Positions 9,501 to 15,490 of a stretch of DNA of 64,000 bases are shown here, one piece after another. Within the stretch, counting starts at the first letter, position 1. Every line of letters starts with the position of its first letter. The DNA comes from a virus. The DNA is taken from positions 42,462 to 106,461 of the IMG/VR virus record IMGVR_UViG_3300042566_000762. The stretch is one strand, 5' to 3'. Under the pieces are notes generated by a model that saw only the letters and a list, made by a program, of their open reading frames with translations, was not told where the DNA came from and did no database searches. The position numbers were made by a program, and so were the translations under genes.

Positions 9501-10793
9501 AAAATCTTTAATTATCGCTTCACATTTTACTTTTGCCTCTTTTGCTATTTCAGCAGCTTTTTCTTTAATTTTATCTATACCAGATTTTTCAGCATCAGAT
9601 TTTAATTCTCCACCTCCTAACTTTTGTTCAGGTGGGGGGCCTTGTTCTTGACCTTTTTCACCAGGTGCAGCAGTTGGTTTTTCTTTATCTATTTTTCCCT
9701 GCGGCGTTTGTCCTTTTTTTGTGGGTTGGCCGGGTTCGGATGGTTTCGCCGATTGAGTTGCTGCTTTTCCAGGTTCCGTTTTTTTCTTTGGGTCGTTTGC
9801 AGGTGCATCATCTGGTCCTGCTATTTTTGAAGCTTGAATGTGTGCTGGATGTTCTTTTGGTAATCTTAATGCATCTCTTGCTTTAATTTTCTTTTGTTGG
9901 CCTTTACTATTTGTATAACTAATATCAACATCCAATGCTTTATTTGAAGCTTCACCAAAATATTCTTTAGCAAATTCTTCAAACATTTCATTTGTAATAT
10001 ATCTTTCTATTATTTCTGAAATGGGGTCATATGGTGCTTTATTTCCGTCAAATGCCTTTTTCTCATCTTCGGGATGTTCCGTTTCATGTCTTGTAGGATG
10101 TGGTTCTGGTCTCATTTCCGATGATGGTTTTGTATTATTGGTTTCATCTATTGAACCTGTTGGTGCACCATTGATATATCCTCCCGGTAAATTCAATCCA
10201 ACTCCTATTCCTCCTGGAAATCCTTCGTTCAATTTTGTTGTTATCATTTTAAAAATCTCTTTGTCAAATTTTGGATATGCTTTAAGAAAAAACTTTTTAG
10301 CCTTTTCTTTATCGTTACTTCCCAATCCTCGTCTAACTTCGGTTCCACTTATAGGATTTTCTTCGGCAGGTATTGGATATGTATAACCTATTTCATCGTA
10401 ACCATATCCAGCATTGCCTTTATATGGTTTAAAATATTTTCCCTGTAATCTACTTGCATCTTTATCACCTACTGCTGCAATATATGCAATAGTTTGTCCG
10501 TCATATTTTTTTAATATTTCGGCAGGTCTATATGGATTGTTTACTTTTACAAACTTAGTAGATGGAACACCAAACATCTTAGTTGCAATTTCCTTTTTCT
10601 CATTAAAAGAAAATGGAGATTTATCGGAAGATGTATCATTTGATGTTGCAATATAAACATTTGCAGAACCAAATTCACTTACTAAGTTTTGATATGCCGC
10701 ATAATGTCCTTTATGGAATGGTTGAAAACGACCAGCATATACGACTATTTCACCTTGTATTTTTGGTTTATCTTTTTCTGTCAATAAATTCAT
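6534..10793 (-). CDS. Giant multidomain protein: NMNAT-like + zincin + nucleic-acid-ligase-like
   Basis: A 1419-residue protein with three enzyme-like parts. Residues ~14-190 are an HxGH nucleotidyltransferase of the NMN-adenylyltransferase (NadM/NadR) type: GRFQPFHKGH at 21-30 and ISGTEVR at 148-154. Residues ~325-410 form a Pro/Lys/Gln-rich linker and ~530-600 a Gly/Ala-rich hydrophobic stretch. Residues 762-766 are HEMVH inside LAHEMVHRKQDE, a gluzincin-like HExxH site. Residues ~1030-1240 carry KTDG (K1062), RNKG and NLEVI (1144-1148), which match motifs I, Ia/III and IIIa of covalent nucleotidyltransferases (DNA/RNA ligases). LNE|G at 188-191 and IKE|G and LME|G just before the ligase part fit the prohead-protease consensus. 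It heads the packaging operon. No substrate can be read from the sequence. Confidence 0.85.
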   Translation of the reverse strand: MNLLTEKDKPKIQGEIVVYAGRFQPFHKGHYAAYQNLVSEFGSANVYIATSNDTSSDKSPFSFNEKKEIATKMFGVPSTKFVKVNNPYRPAEILKKYDGQTIAYIAAVGDKDASRLQGKYFKPYKGNAGYGYDEIGYTYPIPAEENPISGTEVRRGLGSNDKEKAKKFFLKAYPKFDKEIFKMITTKLNEGFPGGIGVGLNLPGGYINGAPTGSIDETNNTKPSSEMRPEPHPTRHETEHPEDEKKAFDGNKAPYDPISEIIERYITNEMFEEFAKEYFGEASNKALDVDISYTNSKGQQKKIKARDALRLPKEHPAHIQASKIAGPDDAPANDPKKKTEPGKAATQSAKPSEPGQPTKKGQTPQGKIDKEKPTAAPGEKGQEQGPPPEQKLGGGELKSDAEKSGIDKIKEKAAEIAKEAKVKCEAIIKDFTEEEQHDVHETTNPHSETRKNWSQKIGDFISNLPKNIAEKVYEVVKEKYHQLKNTGRGLKSLALSTMYTGKPKFGWFKDKDGQYKHSEHEEKRQRKACISTLKDVAVIGASVVVGAAIAGATGAAAAGKGIGGVIQAASQGASHSVSSVGGFAAHAAIDFGKHCGLEALGLAAGEGHIEAQVGAGLFGLGHMALKGMGLAEEVNETKANGDMFIKLVADVVKKMETFEPNPQQLLKTLESYKKQKEISKLQNLTKGLNENISETKQNSIQHFVEYATKKLKLKETPKITLLSGREYSEAKTSLGGYNPMSKEIYVAIEGRLTADILRTLAHEMVHRKQDELGLVKDEVKDGATGSPIENQAHAVAGILMRNYGKINKQIYNEDINIDVDKGDEVLMGKFKNKKVVVKDIGKDDHGMPTINGKKATTFRLGQKGQNIYEMGNKDIHFKNIIQLYRDAKFRKRINAFLFGNPNHNNPTAVAKALRNMGYDDITRMEKELNIEPDLNEVSSVMVSNTADVPDGSFVQKGKKRKLNTDKSEDWYKNGGYTQTDFPKADAIFGDDDAEERTITYSIKNLPDVDYVETEFIKEGLLMEGGAYGHMSHPFDDMDLTFGDLKNIIKSALEGDLGVVREKTDGQALAISWKNGRLIAARNKGNLANAGANAMGIEDVASKFAGRGGLTDAYNFAMKDLSAAISGLSEAQRKKIFNEGQCFMNLEVIWPDSVNVIPYGQALLVFHNTTCYNEKGEAVGADQSAASKLAGMIKQVNADVQSKYTIQGPPITSIPKDNNLSSKQGKYLSKLNKLQSEFHLKDTDNVADYHQSWWDWWIESKAPTKVDKITKEALIRRWAFGEKTFRLNTISNEELQEWAIENDKVNVIKQQKENIRPFEEIFLGVGADVLDFVGSVLTVHPENAIRAMKQKFKSVADQVRSAGNPAQIQKLKTELERLNQLGGIEKIVASEGLVFFYNGKTYKLTGTFAPLNQILGIFYA

Positions 10794-10796
10794 GTG

Positions 10797-10808
10797 TATA
10801 AATATCTT
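10797..10808 (-). promoter_or_regulatory. Late-promoter-like motif before the giant multidomain gene
   Basis: The coding strand reads AAGATATTTATA, ending only 3 nt before the ATG at 10793. If this is a true -10/-7 element the transcript would start at or next to the ATG, giving a leaderless mRNA. Confidence 0.45.
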
Positions 10809-10814
10809 AAAATA

Positions 10815-10940
10815 TTAGAAACTCTTATAAACAAATGGGTCTCTTTTTTTAAGTTCCTCTAATTTTTTCTTAAATTTTTGTTTTTTCTTTCTTTCTTCGT
10901 ATTTTTTTACAAAGAATGAAATGATTGGCCAGTTTTTCAT
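10815..10940 (-). CDS. Small basic protein, 41 residues
   Basis: An ATG at 10940 opens a 41-codon frame ending with TAA at 10815..10817. The product begins MKNWPIISFFVKKY and ends KKRDPFVYKSF. It is very lysine-rich in the middle and probably one helix. It fills the gap between the E1-beta-like gene (7 nt away) and the giant multidomain gene, in the same direction, and the absence of stops over a composition biased towards AAA codons fits real coding. No function is known to me. Confidence 0.6.
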   Translation of the reverse strand: MKNWPIISFFVKKYEERKKKQKFKKKLEELKKRDPFVYKSF

Positions 10941-10947
10941 AATTCTT

Positions 10948-11490
10948 TTAATTTTGGTAATACAATTCCGGATATTCTACTAATATATATACACCTTTGT
11001 TTTGTGTTGCATATTTGTAAGATAATTCTATATCGGTTGGTGTTTTTAAATCTAAAAATTCTATATTTTTACAAAGAGATTTAAATTCTTCTAAATAATT
11101 TCCTCTGTGTTGGTGACCAGGGTCTAATGGTTTGTCCGAACCTTTACCCAATCTAATTAGAATGTGTGGACGTTTTCCGGTCATCAATTCGTATTTATCA
11201 ATATGATTTACTAATTGATTGGTTGCTGATATTAAAAAATCCCATCTTGGATAAAATGATATTACTAATTTATTTGTCATTGCCAATCCCAATGTCATAC
11301 CCATTTGAGTTTCTTCCATTACTGGTAATTCAATCATTTTATCTTTTGAAACTTCACCCAATGTTGTACTCATTGGATTTCCTGCATAAAGAATTTGTTG
11401 GCCTATGAATATTGAATTATCCAAATCTGATAATTGATTCATAGCAGATGTCAATGCATCTTTGTATGGTGTATATTTTGGTGTGTTCAT
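10948..11490 (-). CDS. Thiamine-diphosphate enzyme, E1 beta-like (pyrimidine-binding) subunit
   Basis: The 180-residue product matches the N-terminal (Transket_pyr) domain of the E1 beta subunit of 2-oxo-acid dehydrogenases: a TLGEVSKD region, then MEETQMGMTLGLAM (the conserved E..xG.a.GaA segment) and FYPRWDFLISATNQLVNH. The usual C-terminal transketolase_C domain (~120 residues) is absent, so it is about half the family length. I use the ATG at 11490, 2 nt after the alpha subunit's stop, rather than the upstream in-frame GTG at 11508. With the preceding gene it should form an alpha/beta thiamine-diphosphate enzyme. Its place in a sugar cluster suggests decarboxylation or ketol transfer on a sugar precursor, which is inference. 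Confidence 0.75.
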   Translation of the reverse strand: MNTPKYTPYKDALTSAMNQLSDLDNSIFIGQQILYAGNPMSTTLGEVSKDKMIELPVMEETQMGMTLGLAMTNKLVISFYPRWDFLISATNQLVNHIDKYELMTGKRPHILIRLGKGSDKPLDPGHQHRGNYLEEFKSLCKNIEFLDLKTPTDIELSYKYATQNKGVYILVEYPELYYQN

Positions 11491-11492
11491 AA

Positions 11493-12131
11493 TTAAAAGA
11501 TAACCCACTTTCCACTTCCGTAGTGAGGGTATTTTGATTTATAAGTATAATGTATTACATCCGATGGAAGGTCTCTCTTTTCGTTCCACGTTGCTTCGGT
11601 TGGTGTGTTTGTTGAAATTCCATTATCTTCTACTATAAAATATAAAGGTAAATTAAAGTTTCTTGCATATTTGTGAACTTCATAAAATATACCACTCTCA
11701 AAACTCATATCACCAATAAAACACCAAACCTTATCCTCTCCACCATCTTTTTTTATAGATAGTGCAATTCCTAATGCAATTGATAATGTTGAACCAACAA
11801 TTGCAGATGAATAAAATTTAGCATCTATATCACACATTGTAATAGATTTACCATCTTTGATTAATTCGGTTGCATAATCGGCAGATATTCCTTTTAAAAC
11901 CCAATGATAATGAGAACGCCACGTTGAGAATACCCAATCCGTTTCTTTAACTCTTTTAAATACTTCTATTAATTGTTCTTCGTTTCCGTTTGATAAATGT
12001 ATTGGGCCTCTTATCTTTCCGGCCTCCCATAAATCAACGATGTCCTGCTCAAACTTAATTAATTTCTCAGGTGTCCAACCAATTTCTATTTCATTTCTTA
12101 CGATTGAATATTGTTCTAAATTTTGTATCAT
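11493..12131 (-). CDS. Thiamine-diphosphate enzyme, E1 alpha-like subunit
   Basis: A 212-residue protein with the thiamine-diphosphate/Mg motif: FIGDMSFESG (G140, D141) followed after ~28 residues by VEDNG (169-171), and an upstream SHYHWVLKG segment, as in E1 alpha or split transketolases. It lacks ~100 residues found in dehydrogenase E1 alpha chains. Its first 19 residues (MIQNLEQYSIVRNEIEIGW) are nearly identical to the start of the short chimeric gene at 13953..14132. The DNA just upstream (12133..12157) is a leftover of an rmlC 3' end. These repeats point to recent recombination at its 5' boundary. It is paired with the beta subunit 2 nt downstream. Confidence 0.78.
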   Translation of the reverse strand: MIQNLEQYSIVRNEIEIGWTPEKLIKFEQDIVDLWEAGKIRGPIHLSNGNEEQLIEVFKRVKETDWVFSTWRSHYHWVLKGISADYATELIKDGKSITMCDIDAKFYSSAIVGSTLSIALGIALSIKKDGGEDKVWCFIGDMSFESGIFYEVHKYARNFNLPLYFIVEDNGISTNTPTEATWNEKRDLPSDVIHYTYKSKYPHYGSGKWVIF

Positions 12132-12132
12132 T

Positions 12133-12157
12133 ATCTATCTCTTTTTTGTAATATTGG
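12133..12157 (-). repeat. rmlC 3'-end remnant, copy 1 of 3
   Basis: Twenty-five bases match 14131..14155 exactly and 12797..12821 with two differences. In frame it still reads LQKRDR-stop, the C-terminus of the intact rmlC-type gene at 14129. Here the remnant has only about 12 codons after a stop and no start, so it is debris 5' of the E1-alpha gene. Confidence 0.75.
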
Positions 12158-12198
12158 ATTTGTCTTTGTTTATTTAAACATATTTTTCAATGTTTAAC

Positions 12199-12798
12199 TT
12201 AAAGTATTGTTTTTTCGGTTTTACTAGGATGATATCCTATATTATATTTATTACTTTTATCTAAAATATTTTTAAAATCTTCATCAATATAATTAATATT
12301 TAAATAATCAAATAATTCAGAGAAATTTCCATAAAATAAATCTTCATAATAAAAAGAACGAAATAATGGGTCTTTTAATTCAAATAATACATTTTCCAAA
12401 GATACAAACACATCTTCCTTTTCTTTTATCATTTCTTCGGTTATGCCAGCTAAGTGATATTTTCTTTTGGTTTTATCTAAAAAATTTTTATTATGTTGTG
12501 CAGTAATAGAACTAATGACCTGTTCTCTTTTATTTTTTCTAGATATTAATAACACTTTATCAAAGTCATTTATAATTTTCTCTTTATTAATTTTTAGCAA
12601 GCTAAAATTACTTATATCACTTTTTACTAAAACATTTTCATATTTGATACATTCTTCGTATTTTGTTTTTTTAATTCCAGTTTCTTTGTAATGAGTAAAT
12701 GGTTGATTAAAATATTCATAATTGGAATTTTGTCTTAAAAAATACTCCGATATTGAATTAGTTCCACTACGTGGTATATATAATATTAATATTTTCAT
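12199..12798 (-). CDS. Sulfotransferase-like protein
   Basis: The N-terminus MKILILYIPRSGTN places PRSGTN (residues 9-14) after a beta-strand, matching the 5'-phosphosulfate-binding loop of PAPS-dependent sulfotransferases. A later VLLISRKNKREQVIS segment fits the 3'-phosphate-binding strand and helix of the same fold. Length (199 residues) suits the compact Stf0-like or phage versions. The start overlaps the stop of the preceding 50-residue gene as ATGA. In this cluster a sulfated sugar is a plausible product, but the acceptor is unknown. A general P-loop kinase is less likely because no GxxGxGK[ST] is present. Confidence 0.65.
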   Translation of the reverse strand: MKILILYIPRSGTNSISEYFLRQNSNYEYFNQPFTHYKETGIKKTKYEECIKYENVLVKSDISNFSLLKINKEKIINDFDKVLLISRKNKREQVISSITAQHNKNFLDKTKRKYHLAGITEEMIKEKEDVFVSLENVLFELKDPLFRSFYYEDLFYGNFSELFDYLNINYIDEDFKNILDKSNKYNIGYHPSKTEKTIL

Positions 12799-12947
12799 CT
12801 ATCTCTTTTTTGCAATGTTGGTTTATCTGATGGCCGTTCCATTTGATATTCCGGGTCGTTCCATTTAACCACTCCTTGTTCATCTGCATCAACATAACCA
12901 AATTTTTTCGATGGAGTAATTTGAAACTCATCCCATTTATTACTCAT
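12795..12947 (-). CDS. Short chimeric protein with an RmlC C-terminal tail
   Basis: An ATG at 12947 opens 50 codons ending TGA at 12795, with ATGA overlaps at both ends. The last ~28 residues (EQGVVKWNDPEYQMERPSD...LQKRDR) copy the C-terminus of the RmlC-like protein at 14129..14674; the first ~22 (MSNKWDEFQITPSKKFGYVD) do not match it. The tail lacks the cupin core and all catalytic residues, so it cannot be an epimerase. It is either a decaying fragment kept in frame or a small chimeric protein. The good overlaps suggest it is still translated. Confidence 0.55.
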   Translation of the reverse strand: MSNKWDEFQITPSKKFGYVDADEQGVVKWNDPEYQMERPSDKPTLQKRDR

Positions 12948-13402
12948 ATTATTGTTGTATTTTTTGATTTAAATAAATCATTATGTAGAAATCCAACTAA
13001 TGTAAATCTTTTACCTACACAATTTTCTACTCTATGTGTTTCTTCTCCTGTAAAATATATCATAGTTCCTATTTTTGGTTTTATAGTTAGTTCATTAAAT
13101 ATCAATTCACCTCCCGTATATTTATCATTTAAAAATATAACAAATGAATATGGGTTGATATGAGAATGTGTTGTTTTAACTTGTTCAATATTTTCATCGG
13201 TGTATTGTATTCTAAATTTCTTAAAATCACATTTTATAAATTCAGGAATAACATTAACAACTTTTTCTAAATGTGGAATTAAATTTAATCCGTGAAAATG
13301 ATAAATATTATCATATACAGAAATAACATTATTGTTATCCCATAAATTAAGTATCGAATTACATTGTACATTTGATATGTAATTATTTACAATCGTAATC
13401 AT
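12944..13402 (-). CDS. 2-oxoglutarate/Fe(II) dioxygenase-like protein (prolyl-4-hydroxylase type)
   Basis: The 152-residue protein has the double-stranded beta-helix signature of phage P4H-like oxygenases: THSHINPYSFVIFLND (H79), YTGGELIF, IKPKIGTMIYFTG, then ETHRVENCVGKRFTLVGFL with the distal iron histidine H123 and the 2OG-binding R132. The usual first metal motif HxD reads H79-S-H81 here, so the carboxylate ligand is not obvious. It overlaps the next gene as ATGA. A degraded partial copy lies at 13838..13939. Likely substrates are a protein residue or a sugar; the sequence does not say which. Confidence 0.7.
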   Translation of the reverse strand: MITIVNNYISNVQCNSILNLWDNNNVISVYDNIYHFHGLNLIPHLEKVVNVIPEFIKCDFKKFRIQYTDENIEQVKTTHSHINPYSFVIFLNDKYTGGELIFNELTIKPKIGTMIYFTGEETHRVENCVGKRFTLVGFLHNDLFKSKNTTII

Positions 13403-13420
13403 ATAATATTAACTATAATA

Positions 13421-13795
13421 TCATAGTAATTTTTTTTCTCTTGATTTCCAATACATCTTCCCATAACTGTGGCACAATTCATCACCCGCCTTTATGTTTT
13501 TTAATGAGAAAAATTCTATAATGATTGGTTTTTCTATGTTTATTAATCTCCAACGTATATTTGGTGTATCACTATGATTATAAATTGAACCATACCCCAA
13601 TGGTAGTAAGGATTCTGTGTCAGTAAGACTGAAAAGATAATCAATACCTGGATTAAATGGTTGAAGATATGTTTTAAGACTATAACAAGTTTCAACAATA
13701 CTGCCTTCATCAATATCTTGACAAGCAAAAACTCCGAAACCCATTATTTCATCTATGTATTTTACTTCTAATTCGATTTTATTTTTAATAATCAT
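13421..13795 (-). CDS. SET-domain protein (putative lysine methyltransferase)
   Basis: This compact 124-residue protein shows the SET hallmarks: GFGVFACQDIDEG (19-31, the N-terminal SAM-loop region), GYGSIYNHSDTPN (68-79, equivalent to RFINHSCxPN) and IKAGDELCHSYG (101-112, equivalent to xGEELTxDYG). Nothing else is fused to it. SET enzymes transfer methyl groups from SAM to lysine side chains; the target in a phage-infected cell is unknown. A host-type promoter (13802..13833) lies 6 nt before its ATG, so its mRNA would have almost no leader. It is the first gene of the segment that includes the oxygenase and sulfotransferase-like genes. Confidence 0.75.
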   Translation of the reverse strand: MIIKNKIELEVKYIDEIMGFGVFACQDIDEGSIVETCYSLKTYLQPFNPGIDYLFSLTDTESLLPLGYGSIYNHSDTPNIRWRLINIEKPIIIEFFSLKNIKAGDELCHSYGKMYWKSREKKLL

Positions 13796-13801
13796 ATGTC
13801 A

Positions 13802-13833
13802 TAAATATACGAAAAAAAGTTCATATTTCCAAA
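13802..13833 (-). promoter_or_regulatory. Bacteroidetes-type promoter before the SET gene
   Basis: The coding strand has TTTGGAAAT (13833..13825) and TCG-TATATTTA (-7 box 13809..13802), with 23 nt from TTG to the -7 box. Only 6 nt separate the -7 box from the ATG at 13795. The promoter abuts the duplicated debris at 13838 and so marks a cassette boundary. Confidence 0.7.
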
Positions 13834-13837
13834 TTTA

Positions 13838-13939
13838 TTAAAATCACATTTTATAAATTCAGGAATAATATTAACAACTTTTTATAAATGTGGAATTAAA
13901 TTTTGTATTTGATATATAATTGTCTATAACCATAACCAT
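13838..13939 (-). pseudogene. Decayed partial copy of the Fe(II)/2OG oxygenase gene
   Basis: Positions 13838..13903 align without gaps to 13221..13286 in the intact oxygenase gene, with only a few mismatches, and ~13908..13945 align to its 5' end (~13371..13412). The segment between them, ~85 nt of the original, is deleted. The remaining frame from ATG 13939 reads MVMVIDNYISNTKFN and then stops after 22 codons. It keeps the start region and part of the middle, but none of the iron-binding residues. Confidence 0.75.
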
Positions 13940-13952
13940 ATAATATTACATA

Positions 13953-14132
13953 TTATGTTTGATTTGCATAACCCAAAGGGAATCCATTTCTAAATTCTGC
14001 TCCCATTTTTGGAACTATCATTTGATATGCCATTATTAATTCCTGTATACCATTATCCAAATTTACATGTGGTCTCCAACCTATTTCAATATCATTTCTA
14101 ACTATTGAATATTGTTCTAAATTTTTTATCAT
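13953..14132 (-). CDS. Short chimera: E1-alpha N-terminus joined to epimerase C-terminus
   Basis: An ATG at 14132, overlapping the rmlC stop as ATGA, opens a 59-residue frame. Residues 1-19 (MIKNLEQYSIVRNDIEIGW) copy the start of the E1-alpha-like protein. Residues 19-57 (WRPHVNLDNGIQ...FPLGYAN) copy the C-terminus of the NAD-epimerase at 15491..16462. The join is at the shared IE.GW codons. The DNA match to the epimerase covers 13966..14081 against 15504..15619, ungapped and almost identical. The product has no Rossmann fold or active site, so it is probably non-functional recombination debris that remains translatable. Confidence 0.65.
   Translation of the reverse strand: MIKNLEQYSIVRNDIEIGWRPHVNLDNGIQELIMAYQMIVPKMGAEFRNGFPLGYANQT
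13966..14081. repeat. Direct repeat, copy A (epimerase 3' end)
   Basis: A 116-bp segment that matches 15504..15619 without gaps and with only a handful of substitutions. The near identity shows the duplication is recent relative to the divergence of the other paralogues here. Confidence 0.85.
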
Positions 14133-14674
14133 CTATCTCTTTTTTGTAATATTGGTGAATCCGTTGGCCATTCGATTTGAAATTCAGGGTCATTCCATTT
14201 TACAACACCTTGTGCGTTTTCTTCAACAAAATCACCTTCATAAAATAAATTATAATGAAATACACAATCGGTTAATGCATAGTGTCCATTTGCAAATCCA
14301 GGTGGAACTAATATTTGGTCTCTGGTTTTTTCAGTAAGTAAATATGAATTCCAATCACCATATGTAGGTGATTCTTTTCTAACATCCAATACTACTAAAA
14401 ATATATCACCGACCAAAGCTTGAACCAATTTCCAAGTCTTATTATCCCAATGCAATCCTCTCAATACACCTTTGTATGATTTTGAGAATCTACCATGTAC
14501 TTTCAAATCTCCGTGCATAAAATTATGAACAGGATGTTCTTCCGGATGATATGTTGTCCAAATCTCTCCCCTATATTCTCTATATACCGATGGTGAAAAT
14601 ACTGGTACATCTTTACCAAATGGTTTTAAAAATGATACATCTATATCATTCCATTTTTTATCTTTATAACTCAT
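14129..14674 (-). CDS. rmlC: dTDP-4-dehydrorhamnose 3,5-epimerase-like protein (RmlC family cupin)
   Basis: The 181 residues are the normal length of RmlC-type cupins. The family signatures are VHGRFSKSYKGVLRGLHWD (catalytic-site RGLHW at 72-76), LVGDIFLVVLDVRK, and ILVPPGFANGHYAL (124-134), followed by a tyrosine at 141. Such enzymes epimerise C3/C5 of dTDP-4-keto-6-deoxyhexoses or act as related 3- or 3,4-ketoisomerases. I cannot tell these apart here, so the gene symbol denotes the family. No RmlA, B or D gene is in view; host precursors may be used. Its 3' end has been copied twice (12133..12157 and the tail of 12795..12947). Confidence 0.82.
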   Translation of the reverse strand: MSYKDKKWNDIDVSFLKPFGKDVPVFSPSVYREYRGEIWTTYHPEEHPVHNFMHGDLKVHGRFSKSYKGVLRGLHWDNKTWKLVQALVGDIFLVVLDVRKESPTYGDWNSYLLTEKTRDQILVPPGFANGHYALTDCVFHYNLFYEGDFVEENAQGVVKWNDPEFQIEWPTDSPILQKRDR

Positions 14675-15489
14675 ATTAATTTATTTTTATGCGTATTAGT
14701 TAAGTATTTTGCTAATTCTTTTGCGTATTCAATATGTCCGAAATATCCAGGATGTAAATCTTCATATCCTGTTAATTCTCCTTTTAATTCATCTGTTATT
14801 GTTAGTTTATTTCTCAAACAATAATTGTAAATATCATCCGATTCCTGTGTGTTTGAAAATTTTATAATATCTTCTTTATCAAATGTAGTTGTTAAATATA
14901 ACCAATTTTTTTGCATTAAAAATATTTTAATATTATTAAATTTACAAAAAGAATATAATCCAGCTAATGCATATTCATCATTTTTTAAATTAGCTTGAAA
15001 ATTAAAATGATTTTCGTGCCAATTTAAAAATATATCTTTATATTCCAAATCTTTTTCTAAAATTTTAGGATTAAAATAATCTCTAGTGGCGCCGGCCATC
15101 TCGTAAATATCACCATCATTTTTTGAATTAACTATATAATATTCGTTGGTTTTATTTAAGAATACATCACATCTACTAGGGTCAGGCTTATCTAATATAA
15201 TAAAAAATTTATTTTTATTTTTCCAATTTTTTTCTATAAAATCATAAGTCATTCTAACTATTCTTTGAACACCTACTCCCGATTTAGCTTCGTTAATACA
15301 TTTCACATTTATTAATTTAGATAATCTATATCCAAAATTAACTTCTTCTCTATTTTTCCAACTTACATTATGTAATTTTTTATATAACCTATGAACACCA
15401 ATACCTCTGATATTCGGTTCTTCTAATCCACCACCTTCACAATGCGAACTTCCGTTAACATAAAAAAATTGATATTTACTAAAATCCAT
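14671..15489 (-). CDS. SGNH-like protein 1
   Basis: The N-terminus MDFSKYQFFYVNGSSHCEGG provides the GxS block I of the SGNH fold. NEAKSGVGVQRIVRMT is the block II glycine region, FFIILDKPDPSRCDVF replaces block III, and DLHPGYFGHIEYAKEL supplies the terminal Asp-x-His of block V. About 272 residues, no signal peptide. I use the ATG at 15489, one base after the epimerase stop; an in-frame ATG at 15507 would overlap that gene by 17 nt. It is one of six related proteins here. Possible roles are sugar O-deacetylation or acyl transfer in the surface-glycan pathway, inferred from neighbours. Confidence 0.7.
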   Translation of the reverse strand: MDFSKYQFFYVNGSSHCEGGGLEEPNIRGIGVHRLYKKLHNVSWKNREEVNFGYRLSKLINVKCINEAKSGVGVQRIVRMTYDFIEKNWKNKNKFFIILDKPDPSRCDVFLNKTNEYYIVNSKNDGDIYEMAGATRDYFNPKILEKDLEYKDIFLNWHENHFNFQANLKNDEYALAGLYSFCKFNNIKIFLMQKNWLYLTTTFDKEDIIKFSNTQESDDIYNYCLRNKLTITDELKGELTGYEDLHPGYFGHIEYAKELAKYLTNTHKNKLI

Positions 15490-15490
15490 A

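Noticed and set aside
9624-9886. Two overlapping plus-strand frames in the giant multidomain gene
   Set aside because: They arise opposite the Pro/Lys-rich linker, are Phe/Leu-rich without structure and run against the operon.
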